64,000 nucleotides of DNA from Chryseosolibacter sp036402075 (lineage in GTDB: Bacteria > Bacteroidota > Bacteroidia > Cytophagales > Cyclobacteriaceae). Location: NCBI GenBank assembly GCA_036402075.1, contig DASWTP010000201.1:18052-82051 (forward strand), in the 5' to 3' direction. Every line of letters begins with the position of its first letter. The first letter of the stretch is position 1. A model generated the notes under the pieces. It had not been told where the DNA came from and made no database searches. It was given only the letters and a program-made list of their open reading frames with translations. Below are positions 23,711 to 32,571 of the stretch, piece after piece. Made by a program: the position numbers and the translations under genes.

Positions 23711-25060
23711 ATGAAGAAAGCTCTGGTACCCTTTATTCTGCTCCTGGCAGTAAGTGTGCTGGCACTGTTCATCCCTGCAGTACCAACAACCATCGTTACC
23801 GATGGTATTAATTCAGGGGATGTTGCGTGGATGCTGGCAGCAACAGCACTCGTATTATTAATGACACCTGGCCTCGCCTACTTCTATGGCGGAATGATCG
23901 ACACAAAGAACATTATTTCTACCATGCTTCAAAGCTTTATCGCTATGGGCGTGATTAGCGTGCTGTGGATCGTTGTGGGTTTCAGCCTCGCCTTCGGTGA
24001 ATCAAAAGGTGGATTTATTGGTGACCCAACCACGTTCTTTATGTTCCAGAATGTACTGGACGGCAAGCCCTGGTCATTGGCTCCAACCATTCCATTGGTT
24101 TTGTTCGCTTTCTTCCAATTGAAGTTTGCGATCATCACTCCTGCTTTGATCACTGGAACATTTGCCGAAAGAATCAAATTCAAGTCTTACATCATTTTCC
24201 TGGTGCTGTTCTCACTTTTGGTATATGCACCGCTTGCGCACTGGACATGGCACCCAGAAGGATTTCTCTTCAAACTTGGCGTGCTTGACTTTGCCGGTGG
24301 AACAGTAGTTCACATGTCTGCTGGTTTTGCCGCGCTTGCTGCAGCTATCTACCTGAGAAATAAGTCAGAGGAAAAAGTCGCTATCGCTCCGGCAAACATT
24401 CCTTTCGTGCTTCTTGGAACCGGCTTGCTCTGGTTCGGATGGTTCGGCTTCAATGCTGGTAGCGCACTCGGTGCCGGTCCTTTAGCTGCGTCAGCATTCG
24501 CAACAACGAACACAGCTTCTGCTGCAGCAGGTCTCTGCTGGGTATTGTTTGATTCGGTACGCGGTAAAAAGCCATCTGCCCTCGGATTCTGTATTGGTGC
24601 AGTGGTTGGTCTTGTTGCCATCACTCCTGCTGCCGGCTTCGTAACAATTCCTTCAAGCTTATTCATTGGAACGGTAGCTGCGTTGGTTAGTAACCTGGTT
24701 GTTAACTGGAAAGCTAAAACTTCTCTTGAAGATACACTTGACGTGTTCCCTTGCCACGGTGTAGGCGGTTTGGTTGGAATGGTAATGACTGGCCTCCTTG
24801 CAAATACTGCAGTGAACGGTGCGAACACAACTGGAAACGGGTTATTCTTCGGAGAAACCGCTTTGTTCACCGCGCACATGATTGCTCTGGCAATTGTAGT
24901 GGCCTACACGTTCATCGGTTCCATGATCATCCTTAAGATCACCGACCTTATTTCTCCGCTTAAGGTTTCTGCGGAAGACAAAAAGATCGGTCAGGACTAC
25001 AGCCAGCATGGTGAGAACCTGGTCCCTTTCGACCTCTCAGCAGCCAAAGAAGCTCTCTAA
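23711..25060 (+). CDS. amt: Ammonium transporter
   Basis: The 449-residue protein is an Amt/MEP channel with a cleavable-looking N-terminal helix and eleven transmembrane segments. Family marks are WMLAATALVLLMTPGLAYFYGG, the twin-His helices (THMSAG-like VVHMSAG at about 205-210 and FPCHGVGGLVGM near 348), and a C-terminal cytoplasmic tail ending in DLSAAKEAL. No glnK/PII gene follows, which is unusual for amt loci. It leads a porin gene and a glutamine synthetase gene, so ammonium is taken up and fixed by the products of one cluster. Confidence 0.95.
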   Translation: MKKALVPFILLLAVSVLALFIPAVPTTIVTDGINSGDVAWMLAATALVLLMTPGLAYFYGGMIDTKNIISTMLQSFIAMGVISVLWIVVGFSLAFGESKGGFIGDPTTFFMFQNVLDGKPWSLAPTIPLVLFAFFQLKFAIITPALITGTFAERIKFKSYIIFLVLFSLLVYAPLAHWTWHPEGFLFKLGVLDFAGGTVVHMSAGFAALAAAIYLRNKSEEKVAIAPANIPFVLLGTGLLWFGWFGFNAGSALGAGPLAASAFATTNTASAAAGLCWVLFDSVRGKKPSALGFCIGAVVGLVAITPAAGFVTIPSSLFIGTVAALVSNLVVNWKAKTSLEDTLDVFPCHGVGGLVGMVMTGLLANTAVNGANTTGNGLFFGETALFTAHMIALAIVVAYTFIGSMIILKITDLISPLKVSAEDKKIGQDYSQHGENLVPFDLSAAKEAL

Positions 25061-25082
25061 CCTAGACTATATAAAAAGAAAT

Positions 25083-25195
25083 GTCCCGTGTTTCGGCACG
25101 GGACACTTCGAAAAGATCTTAGACGAAGATCACTAAAGCTCCCCGGGGAGTGTACGAGACCCCACCGGGAAAACCTTAGCTTATTGTTAATTAAA
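25083..25195 (+). promoter_or_regulatory. Structured leader/attenuator-like region between amt and porin
   Basis: TGTCCCGTG-TTTCGG-CACGGGACA (25082-25105) is a strong hairpin without a T-tract, followed by GATCTT..AAGATC and the palindrome CTCCCCGGGGAG (25140-25151). The spacing and order suggest RNA structure that could partly end or tune transcription between amt and the porin gene. No riboswitch class is recognised. Confidence 0.4.
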
Positions 25196-25209
25196 ACACG
25201 AACAAAAAT

Positions 25210-26490
25210 ATGAAAACTATAAATATATGCAGCGGACTTTTACTCAGCGCTTTGCTCATTTCTACCAACGGTTTTAGCCAGGATCAGCTGTTCGCATCAG
25301 CCGAAGCTCCTCCAAGAGACGGAACGATAACGACCACAGAACCAACTGCAGAAGGTGAAAAGAAAAAAGAAGAAGAAGCTAAAACATTCACCCTTTCAGG
25401 GACAATTGATACTTACTTCCGCTCTTCGTTTGGTACCATGAACCCTTACATGGGAAATTATGGTCCATCAACCTCATTCGCTGATTTGAAAGGCTTCGGT
25501 CTTGGGATGGCGAACCTTATTGCAAGCTACTCTGGCGAGAAAGCCGGCTTTACCGCTGACCTGGTGTTCGGTCCTCGTGGACAGGCTGCGGTTTTCGGAA
25601 CTGCGTCTGGCCAGGCCGTGATCAACCAGATGTTTGCCTACTATAAGCTGTCGGACAAAGTCACGCTGAATCTCGGTCAGTTCAACACGTTCCTTGGATA
25701 CGAGGTGATTTCACCTGCCGTTAATTTCCACTACTCAACTTCTTACCTTTTCTCATGGGGACCCTTCAACCATACAGGTGCGCGGGCGGATTTTGATCTT
25801 GGTGGCGGGCTTGTCGCCAAGCTTGCGGTCATGAACCCGACTGACATCGTTGAGTTCAACCCGGTGAATACGTACACACTCGGTGGGCAACTCGGTCACA
25901 CCAGCGACAAAGGTGGAATCTGGTTAAACGTTCTTTACGGTGATCAGGATGGAAAACTTGACACGAAGGATGACGCCTACGTGCGTGATGAAGACGGGGC
26001 AATCGTTCTGGACGAAGACGGAAATCCGGTTTTTATTTCATCTGCCGGATCGCTCTTCCAGGTTGACCTGACTACTGGATGGAACCTGAGCGAAAAATTC
26101 TACCTCGGTTTCAACACCTCCATGCAATCTGTTGCAGCGGGTGAATCCTTTATCTCGGAAGGCAACCTGAAAGATGCATCAGGCGATGCGTCAACCTTTA
26201 CCGGATTTGCCATCTATCCAAAAGTGACCTTGTCTGAAAGCTTCGCACTCGGACTTCGTGCCGAATACCTGAGCGTAACCAACGGTCACCTGGGAATCTT
26301 CGGCACCGATGCAGATGGAAATGGAAGCGTAACGGAATTGACCTTGTCAGGAAACTACAAGGTAGGTGGCTTGACTTTCATTCCAGAATTCAGGATCGAC
26401 AAGACTTCGGAGGATTCGTTCGTGGATGCCGATGGCAAAGCTACAGACATGATGCCTAGTCTGACGCTCGCTGCTGTATACAAGTTCTAA
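25210..26490 (+). CDS. Outer-membrane beta-barrel porin (OmpL/BBP2-like)
   Basis: The 426-residue protein has a signal peptide ending at NGFS-Q and a charged, low-complexity segment with a KKKEEE run (about 45-58). A barrel follows, starting TFTLSGTIDTYFRSSF and ending in AVYKF with a C-terminal aromatic, as in outer-membrane porins of the OmpL-like beta-barrel group. The motif YKLSDKVTLNLGQFNTFLGYE is typical of Bacteroidota members. Between amt and glutamine synthetase it is likely to pass small nitrogen compounds, which is inference from position. The DEDGAIVLDEDGN loop is acidic and Ca-binding-like. Confidence 0.85.
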   Translation: MKTINICSGLLLSALLISTNGFSQDQLFASAEAPPRDGTITTTEPTAEGEKKKEEEAKTFTLSGTIDTYFRSSFGTMNPYMGNYGPSTSFADLKGFGLGMANLIASYSGEKAGFTADLVFGPRGQAAVFGTASGQAVINQMFAYYKLSDKVTLNLGQFNTFLGYEVISPAVNFHYSTSYLFSWGPFNHTGARADFDLGGGLVAKLAVMNPTDIVEFNPVNTYTLGGQLGHTSDKGGIWLNVLYGDQDGKLDTKDDAYVRDEDGAIVLDEDGNPVFISSAGSLFQVDLTTGWNLSEKFYLGFNTSMQSVAAGESFISEGNLKDASGDASTFTGFAIYPKVTLSESFALGLRAEYLSVTNGHLGIFGTDADGNGSVTELTLSGNYKVGGLTFIPEFRIDKTSEDSFVDADGKATDMMPSLTLAAVYKF

Positions 26491-26532
26491 TTATCAGTTA
26501 CTAAACGCCAAAAAAATAACTAAACATTCCTT

Positions 26533-27573
26533 ATGTCAAAAACAAAAACAAAACTCGAGTACATCTGGCTTGACGGTTACAAACCCACTCAAAGCCTCAG
26601 AAGCAAAACAAAGATCGTGAGAGACTTCAACGGCACGCTGGATGATTGTCCGGTGTGGAGTTTCGATGGAAGCTCTACTGAGCAAGCTCCTGGCGGATCG
26701 TCAGACTGCTTATTACAGCCTGTTGCCCTCTTCCCTGATCCTGACAGAAAATCGGCCTTCCTGGTAATGTGTGAAGTGTTGAGCCCCGATGGAACGCCCC
26801 ATCCAACCAACGGTCGTGCAACCATCGAAGACGATGACAATGATTTCTGGTTTGGCTTCGAACAAGAATATTTCCTCTGGAATCCTGAAACCAATAAACC
26901 TCTTGGTTTCCCTAAAGATGGATATCCGGCTCCACAAGGTCCCTACTACTGTTCTGTTGGAGCAAAAAATGCGTTCGGTCGTGAAATCGTGGAAGCTCAT
27001 CTTGACATCTGCCTTGCTGCAGGAATCAATGTTGAGGGTATCAACGCGGAGGTTGCTACAGGTCAGTGGGAATTCCAGGTCTTTGCAAAAGGTGCAAAAG
27101 CTGCCGGAGACCAGGTGTGGGTGGCTCGCTACCTTCTTGAAAGAACCGCAGAAAAATACAACGTTGCCATCAACTGGCACTGCAAACCGCTTGGCGCCAC
27201 CGACTGGAATGGCTCCGGTATGCATGCTAACTTCTCTAATTCACTTTTAAGAACAGCGGGATCCAAGGAAGTGTATGATAAGGTATGCAATGCCTTTGGA
27301 CCTGTGGTTAAAGAACACATTGCAGTATATGGTGCCGATAATCATTTACGTTTGACGGGTAAACACGAAACTCAGTCAATCGACAAGTTCTCATACGGGG
27401 TTTCCGACCGCGGAGCTTCGATACGTATCCCGATTGCCACGGTAGAAAATGGCTGGAAAGGCTGGCTTGAAGACAGAAGACCGAATTCTGCAGCAGACCC
27501 GTACAAGGTCGCTGCCCGAATCATCAAGACAGTAAAAACTGTTCCGGCATATGCCACGGTAAACGGACGTTAA
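26533..27573 (+). CDS. glnA: Glutamine synthetase, eukaryotic type (GSII)
   Basis: The 346-residue protein is a GSII-type glutamine synthetase, shorter than bacterial GSI (about 470) and GSIII (about 720). The beta-grasp part has VWSFDGSSTEQAPGGSSDCLLQP; the catalytic part has WFGFEQEYF with metal-ligating Glu, GINAEVATGQWEFQV, NWHCKPL, and DWNGSGMHANFS. It fixes ammonium onto glutamate with ATP. It lies 42 nt after the porin gene and closes the nitrogen module with a strong terminator. It lacks the adenylylation Tyr region of GSI, so other control is expected. Confidence 0.95.
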   Translation: MSKTKTKLEYIWLDGYKPTQSLRSKTKIVRDFNGTLDDCPVWSFDGSSTEQAPGGSSDCLLQPVALFPDPDRKSAFLVMCEVLSPDGTPHPTNGRATIEDDDNDFWFGFEQEYFLWNPETNKPLGFPKDGYPAPQGPYYCSVGAKNAFGREIVEAHLDICLAAGINVEGINAEVATGQWEFQVFAKGAKAAGDQVWVARYLLERTAEKYNVAINWHCKPLGATDWNGSGMHANFSNSLLRTAGSKEVYDKVCNAFGPVVKEHIAVYGADNHLRLTGKHETQSIDKFSYGVSDRGASIRIPIATVENGWKGWLEDRRPNSAADPYKVAARIIKTVKTVPAYATVNGR

Positions 27574-27597
27574 AGATAGGCGTCTGGTTGTTTAGTG

Positions 27598-27632
27598 GAA
27601 GTCAGGTGGAAACGCCTGGCTTCTTTTTTTTT
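27598..27632 (+). terminator. Terminator of the glutamine synthetase gene
   Basis: GAAGTCAGGTG (27598-27608) pairs with CGCCTGGCTTC (27613-27623) around a GAAA loop, and nine T's follow. Confidence 0.88.
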
Positions 27633-27702
27633 GCGCCAGATTTATTCGCATATCCGACTAACTTTATATTACTTTGATAAAAATAAATTCTCAAAAAGAT
27701 CT

Positions 27703-28359
27703 ATGATCCATCCTCATACCGAGCTTCGGTTTATCAACGATAAAATCGGGCACGGAGTGGTTGCCACCAAGTTCATTCCAAAAGGCACAATTACCTGGGC
27801 ACTCGACAAACTGGACCGCATTTTCACACCTCAGCAGATCAAGGAGATGGGCCCTATGTATCAGGCTACAATGGATATTTATTCTTACAGGAATCCAGAC
27901 GGAAACCACGTGTTTTGCTGGGACAATGCCAGGTTTGTAAATCATAGCTCAAATTCAAACTGCATTACCACTGCCTACGATTTTGAAATTGCTATTCGCG
28001 ATATCGAGCCGGGCGAAGAATTGACCGATGATTACGGCTACCTGAATCTGGAAGAACCTTTTGAAGTACTTCCGGAACCCGGTTCAAACCGCAACGTCAT
28101 TTACCCGGATGACCTGCTACGGTATTATCCAATCTGGGACGAAAAGCTTCTCAATGCTTTTCCACACTTACTAAAAGTCGATCAACCGCTTTTTGAGATC
28201 CTGTCGAAAGAAAATCAGGAAAGAGCAAAAAACATTGCCCTGGGTAAAAAGAAAATGGACTCTATCCTGACTTGTTATTATCTCAACGGCTCAGCGAAGA
28301 ACGGTAAACCACAACTGGATCATTCGGTGAGGTCTGAGAAGGTGGTTTATCCTTATTGA
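27703..28359 (+). CDS. SET-domain protein
   Basis: The 218-residue protein starts at ATG 27703. It shows a SET domain in its first ~120 residues: HGVVATKFIPKGTITWAL near the start, RFVNHSSNSNC (about 82-92) as the core NHSxxxN motif that binds S-adenosylmethionine, and EPGEELTDDYGYL (about 105-117) with the catalytic-site Tyr. Bacterial SET proteins are lysine methyltransferases in known cases. The C-terminal ~100 residues have no Cys-rich post-SET cluster. No histone-like substrate gene is adjacent; the target is unknown. Confidence 0.88.
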   Translation: MIHPHTELRFINDKIGHGVVATKFIPKGTITWALDKLDRIFTPQQIKEMGPMYQATMDIYSYRNPDGNHVFCWDNARFVNHSSNSNCITTAYDFEIAIRDIEPGEELTDDYGYLNLEEPFEVLPEPGSNRNVIYPDDLLRYYPIWDEKLLNAFPHLLKVDQPLFEILSKENQERAKNIALGKKKMDSILTCYYLNGSAKNGKPQLDHSVRSEKVVYPY

Positions 28360-28385
28360 GACTCTTGTCTTAATTAAGTCGTTTA

Positions 28386-28521
28386 CACACTCTTCTGTGT
28401 TCAGGTGATCATGTGCGCATGTGCTCACGTACTCATGTGCCGAGAGACTGAAAGCGCGGTTCGGGGAATGGTAGAGGCATAAGATACGGATTCCAAACAT
28501 GAGCACACGAGCACTTGCCCA
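28386..28521. repeat. Low-complexity inverted repeat, CATGTGCTCACGTACTC family
   Basis: The left arm (28386-28441) is made of ATCATGTGCGCATGTGCTC-like words, and the right arm (28497-28521) of complements (CATGAGCACACGAGCAC). It lies between the convergent SET and helicase genes. Confidence 0.6.
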
Positions 28522-28533
28522 CCCCGGGCACCT

Positions 28534-31500
28534 CTATTCGACCTTTGAGCCAATAAACCTCAGCAGATCTTCTTCCACTTTTTCGGGATCGTGCCATAGG
28601 TTGCGGCTGAATACATAGAATGACCCCCAGTTTTTCTGCTCGAGCAAGGACGGCACATAGGCAAACGAATCCTTCCCCGACAGACTGTTGAAATAGTTTG
28701 CGTCATCCGTCCGGACAATGCCGAGATATTGTCCTTTATTTTTGAAGTACAAGTCGGCCAGTGGCATGGTATCCGTTTCAAATTGTAATCCGGTGAATTT
28801 CTCTTCGCCCCATTTTTTCAACTTGTTGTTCAAATACCAGGTCGGCTGTTGACGAACTTTCGTCTCGACTTTAGGCCTGAATTTCTGCTGATGCACGTCA
28901 CGCGCAAACTCAAGGTATTTTTTCAAAAGCTTCGGACCTTCGTTCTTGATGTCATCAGTACGCAGGTCTTCCGGATCAATGCTGCAGATCAATACTATTT
29001 TTTCGCGTGCCCGGGTCACAGCAACGTTTAATCGATTCTCACCACCGGGCATGCTCAGGCTTCCGAAGTTCATACTCACTTTTTTGCGCCTGTCAGGAGC
29101 ATAACCCACCGAGAAGATAATAATGTCTTTCTCATCCCCCTGCACGTTCTCTATGTTCTTCACAAAAAGAGTAGAAGGAATCTTTAAACCTGCTTGTGTG
29201 AACATATCTTCCATCAGGTCCATGATCAGCTGTTGTTGAGGCGCATTGAACGTCACAATTCCAATTTCCTTGGCGGGAAACATTCGCACAAACTCCAAAA
29301 CACGCTGCACCACCGTAACCGCCTCAACAGCGTTCACATTGTTTTCCCACACACCATCCACTTTGCAGTACTCGATACCGGGCTCCTGCAGGTTGAGGAT
29401 AGAACGGTCTGGCAACAATTGAAGTCTTCCCTCGTAAAAATTACGATTTGAGAAATCGATGAGATCCATGGAGCGGCTTCTGTAGTGTCCTTGCAAATGC
29501 ACGGTAGGCAAATAGCGCTCCACCAAAGCGAGTAGAGAGTCAACTTCAACATCCGGATGATCAAGCTCATCGTCCCAGCGAATCTGGTACAGATCGCTTG
29601 GCTTCAACTGCATTCCATCGCCCGCAACAAGCACTTGCTTTCCCCTGTACATCGCAGGAATTCCGCGCTCCGAAAAACACTGCGAAGCTTCATCAAAGAT
29701 TACCAGATCGAACATTTCCTTCATCGGGAAAATAGCAGAGACAGACTCGGGAGACGCCATCCAGCACGGCAGAAGGTTGAAGACCTCCTCTTCGTAGTCC
29801 GTTACTACTTTTCGTAGTGACCAGATCTTTTTCTTCTTCGTGAGCTGGTGATAAAGATCACGATAGGTAACACGATTATTAAGTCGGTTATATTCCACGC
29901 GTTCGTACACGCGTTCCCTTGCCCGAAGCAAAAGAATATCTGTACTTAACATTTGCTTCTCCTGAACAAGACGGGCGAGTTCCGTTTGCTGCTCCTGCAT
30001 CTTTCGCGAAGAAACCGAACGGAGGTCAGGATACTTTGCTTCGATATGCTCGATCCACGCCAGGCGTAAACTGTTTTGGAGCAATGCCTCCTGCTTCTCA
30101 ATATTCCAGCCCGCGCTTTCAAACAGCCTGTGAATCACATTGCGCTCCGGACCAGTCAGGCTTTCACGCAGCCTGTCAAATTCACAAAGGCTGTCAAAGT
30201 CTTTTCGCAACGCTCGCAGGTATTCTTTTTCCTGTGCCGGCTCGTAAATCAAATGACGCAGCTGGAACGGAGTAATAAACTTCAGCCATTCGCTTTTCTT
30301 TCCGGGGATACCGGCTACCATGGCAATACACTGTTTCATCAGGTCTGCGAATTCACCACGTTTAAGCTTGGCCGGGTTGATCGCCTTCCTGATTTCACGG
30401 ATCGAATTGAAAATCAGCTTTGCACGTATGGCCAGCTTCTGACGTGTGAACCACGTTTTCATTTGCGACAAATCGTAATCCTGCGGCATATCGATCAGCC
30501 ACGCCTTCTTGCGGATGGCCGTGAGATGATGCTCAAGGTTCAACCTGTTATCGAGCTTGGCTTCAAGCGTCTCGAGCCCTTTGCCGGTATGCGGAAGTTT
30601 GTTAGCACTCAGAACACGGTTCAGAAAAAATTTCTCCTTCGAGAACATTTTCCATTTCAAAAAGCGGATCGGATTTTTCCGCGCATCCATGCGGTGCTGT
30701 AACACTTCCTGAACCTTCACGAGCTGCTCCATCGAGAGCGTAGCCTCCGGACCAGGATCTTCAAAACAATTCATGATCACCCGCTCGATGTTCGAAAACC
30801 AAAGCAAACTCGTTTCGTCATCGGTTTCCTCTACCATTGCCTGAAAGTAATGGTAGATTGTGTCGTTCTTCAAGAGGGCAGCCATTCCCAGAATATCATC
30901 CTGTCGGGCAAGCAGGCTATCACCATCTTCGATGTTAAGTTCGTGACCGATCAGGGTTCTGAAATCGCCCTGGAGCTGTCGCTGATAACGTGGAATGTCT
31001 GACACCACACTTTCAAGTTCTTTCAATTCGGGGAAACCAAATGTTGAAAAGGACTTCCGTTCCTTCCATAAGTAGTCATCGGCACCAAATGAAACTTCAT
31101 ACCCGACATACTGGCGAAGTTTTCTCAGAAACTCCGGCAACACCGGGAATGTAAAATCCTGGTACTCCTGGCGGATATTAATCGTATCGCCATGCAGATC
31201 GGAGGTGAGGTAAAGCTCCTTGATGCTCAGGCCACACTCTTTGTCATCGAACAACGCAAGCTTGAAATTCTCGAGATCTTCACTGATCTGGTCAATGGAG
31301 CGACAGACCTGGAAAAACCTCCGTTCCGTTTGAATGAGATCAACGCTTCGGTTCTGCGCTTTAAAATTATCAATGTTATCGACCTGGCGCGCTGCCTTTG
31401 CAAACACCGTCTTCCGGTCATTTCGGAAATCGTGAACCAGGCCAATAAAATCACCAAGGTCTTTCGAGCGAAGGCGATTGTATACAACGTCCAATGCTGC

Positions 31501-32544
31501 GCGTTTCTGGCAAACGAGCAACGCTCTTTTTCCAGACGCAATCGCATCCGCCATCAGGTTGCAGATCAGCTGAGACTTTCCGGTGCCGGGAGGACCCTGC
31601 ACTACAATCGACTGGCCATTTTTCACGGCACGGATGGCATTCTCCTGGTAGGCGTCCAGGTTAAAAGGCGTGTAGATCTTCTCCTCCTTCACCGCAGGCA
31701 ATCCATGCTTGGGCTTTTCAACATGCGCAACGTTCTTCTCAATAAAGAATTCTTCCAGATCTTTTACGGTGCTGTTCTCAATCAGATTTAAATAATCGGG
31801 AACAAGCTGTGACCCTGCCTGCGGGAAAATCCCCAGCACCGCTTCGGGAAAAAGTTTCAGTTCGCCATTCCGGTGCTCTTTGTCAAACTCGTCCTTCTTG
31901 TACTGTTTGAAAGTAATTAGTTCATCGCGGAAATTATCAGCGTTGAAGTTCAGCTCGATTTTTTCCTTAAGCAATTGGTACAGCTGTGTTCTGAACACAG
32001 TGCTGTCGACAGCGAAATCTTCGAAGTTAGTCTCCAGTAAATCTTCTTCGAGTCTTACCTTATTGTAAAACGAGTACGCGAGCAAAAATGACTTATTGAA
32101 CGTTAGACCAGCCTGCGGTCTTGGGTGAAGGAACCATGCATTATTTTCCTGCACAATAGTCACCGGAAAGTACAACAACGGACAACGCACGGCTGTGCCA
32201 TCGGAAAATTTGCCGCGAACAAAGGGCCAGCCCACATGCAAGTCATACGAGCCGCGTTCCTCAAAAAGAAAATGATCGGTGCGCTGAAGTTTCTTCAACT
32301 TGCGGCTCACCTCGTTGTTGGCTTCGAGCCGAGAATCCAGAACCTGGCAAAGTTTTACGTTGCGCGAATTGATCAACGCCCGGATCACTTCGAAGGAAGG
32401 CAGGTTGTTGAGAAACGTAGTTTCATGCAAATCCATCAACTGGTCTGCCGATAGCCGCAGCAAAAGCAAGGAGCGGTTATTGCCAGACAAATTGGTTAAT
32501 CTGCGCAGGTAAGTGCGCAGGATGTTCTTCATTGAATCGTTCAC
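28534..32544 (-). CDS. Giant SF1 (UPF1-like) helicase with nuclease-like C-terminus
   Basis: The 1336-residue protein has an N-terminal DUF4011-like region (1-290), Walker A GPPGTGKS at 317-324, a ~600-residue helical insertion, the Walker B DEASQ (about 925-929), GDGMQLKPSDLYQ (motif III), LQGHYRS (IV), VQGDEKDIIIFS (V) and RLNVAVTRAR (VI). The last ~120 residues resemble the MTES_1575-type restriction-nuclease fold that ends related helicases, with LADLYF..YLGIVRTDDANY and the final DPEKVEEDLLRF, but the expected acidic residue pair after LLGI is replaced by VR. It stands alone. A role in defence or DNA/RNA repair is possible but unproven. Confidence 0.85.
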   Translation of the reverse strand: MNDSMKNILRTYLRRLTNLSGNNRSLLLLRLSADQLMDLHETTFLNNLPSFEVIRALINSRNVKLCQVLDSRLEANNEVSRKLKKLQRTDHFLFEERGSYDLHVGWPFVRGKFSDGTAVRCPLLYFPVTIVQENNAWFLHPRPQAGLTFNKSFLLAYSFYNKVRLEEDLLETNFEDFAVDSTVFRTQLYQLLKEKIELNFNADNFRDELITFKQYKKDEFDKEHRNGELKLFPEAVLGIFPQAGSQLVPDYLNLIENSTVKDLEEFFIEKNVAHVEKPKHGLPAVKEEKIYTPFNLDAYQENAIRAVKNGQSIVVQGPPGTGKSQLICNLMADAIASGKRALLVCQKRAALDVVYNRLRSKDLGDFIGLVHDFRNDRKTVFAKAARQVDNIDNFKAQNRSVDLIQTERRFFQVCRSIDQISEDLENFKLALFDDKECGLSIKELYLTSDLHGDTINIRQEYQDFTFPVLPEFLRKLRQYVGYEVSFGADDYLWKERKSFSTFGFPELKELESVVSDIPRYQRQLQGDFRTLIGHELNIEDGDSLLARQDDILGMAALLKNDTIYHYFQAMVEETDDETSLLWFSNIERVIMNCFEDPGPEATLSMEQLVKVQEVLQHRMDARKNPIRFLKWKMFSKEKFFLNRVLSANKLPHTGKGLETLEAKLDNRLNLEHHLTAIRKKAWLIDMPQDYDLSQMKTWFTRQKLAIRAKLIFNSIREIRKAINPAKLKRGEFADLMKQCIAMVAGIPGKKSEWLKFITPFQLRHLIYEPAQEKEYLRALRKDFDSLCEFDRLRESLTGPERNVIHRLFESAGWNIEKQEALLQNSLRLAWIEHIEAKYPDLRSVSSRKMQEQQTELARLVQEKQMLSTDILLLRARERVYERVEYNRLNNRVTYRDLYHQLTKKKKIWSLRKVVTDYEEEVFNLLPCWMASPESVSAIFPMKEMFDLVIFDEASQCFSERGIPAMYRGKQVLVAGDGMQLKPSDLYQIRWDDELDHPDVEVDSLLALVERYLPTVHLQGHYRSRSMDLIDFSNRNFYEGRLQLLPDRSILNLQEPGIEYCKVDGVWENNVNAVEAVTVVQRVLEFVRMFPAKEIGIVTFNAPQQQLIMDLMEDMFTQAGLKIPSTLFVKNIENVQGDEKDIIIFSVGYAPDRRKKVSMNFGSLSMPGGENRLNVAVTRAREKIVLICSIDPEDLRTDDIKNEGPKLLKKYLEFARDVHQQKFRPKVETKVRQQPTWYLNNKLKKWGEEKFTGLQFETDTMPLADLYFKNKGQYLGIVRTDDANYFNSLSGKDSFAYVPSLLEQKNWGSFYVFSRNLWHDPEKVEEDLLRFIGSKVE

Positions 32545-32571
32545 AGAAAAAAAGTTACGTAAAATCGCTCG

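Noticed and set aside
24349..24879. 176-codon minus-strand ORF antisense to amt
   Set aside because: Lies entirely inside the well-supported amt gene; its low-complexity Pro/Thr/Ala composition is the antisense of membrane-helix codons, with no family match.
26713..27250. Overlapping 153- to 170-codon ORFs on both strands within glutamine synthetase
   Set aside because: Shadows of a clearly conserved GSII gene.
27595..27702. Upstream extension of the SET ORF
   Set aside because: Runs through the terminator of the glutamine synthetase gene and has no similarity to SET proteins.
30076..30702. 208-codon plus-strand ORF inside the helicase gene
   Set aside because: Antisense frame to a conserved helicase; no recognisable protein motifs.
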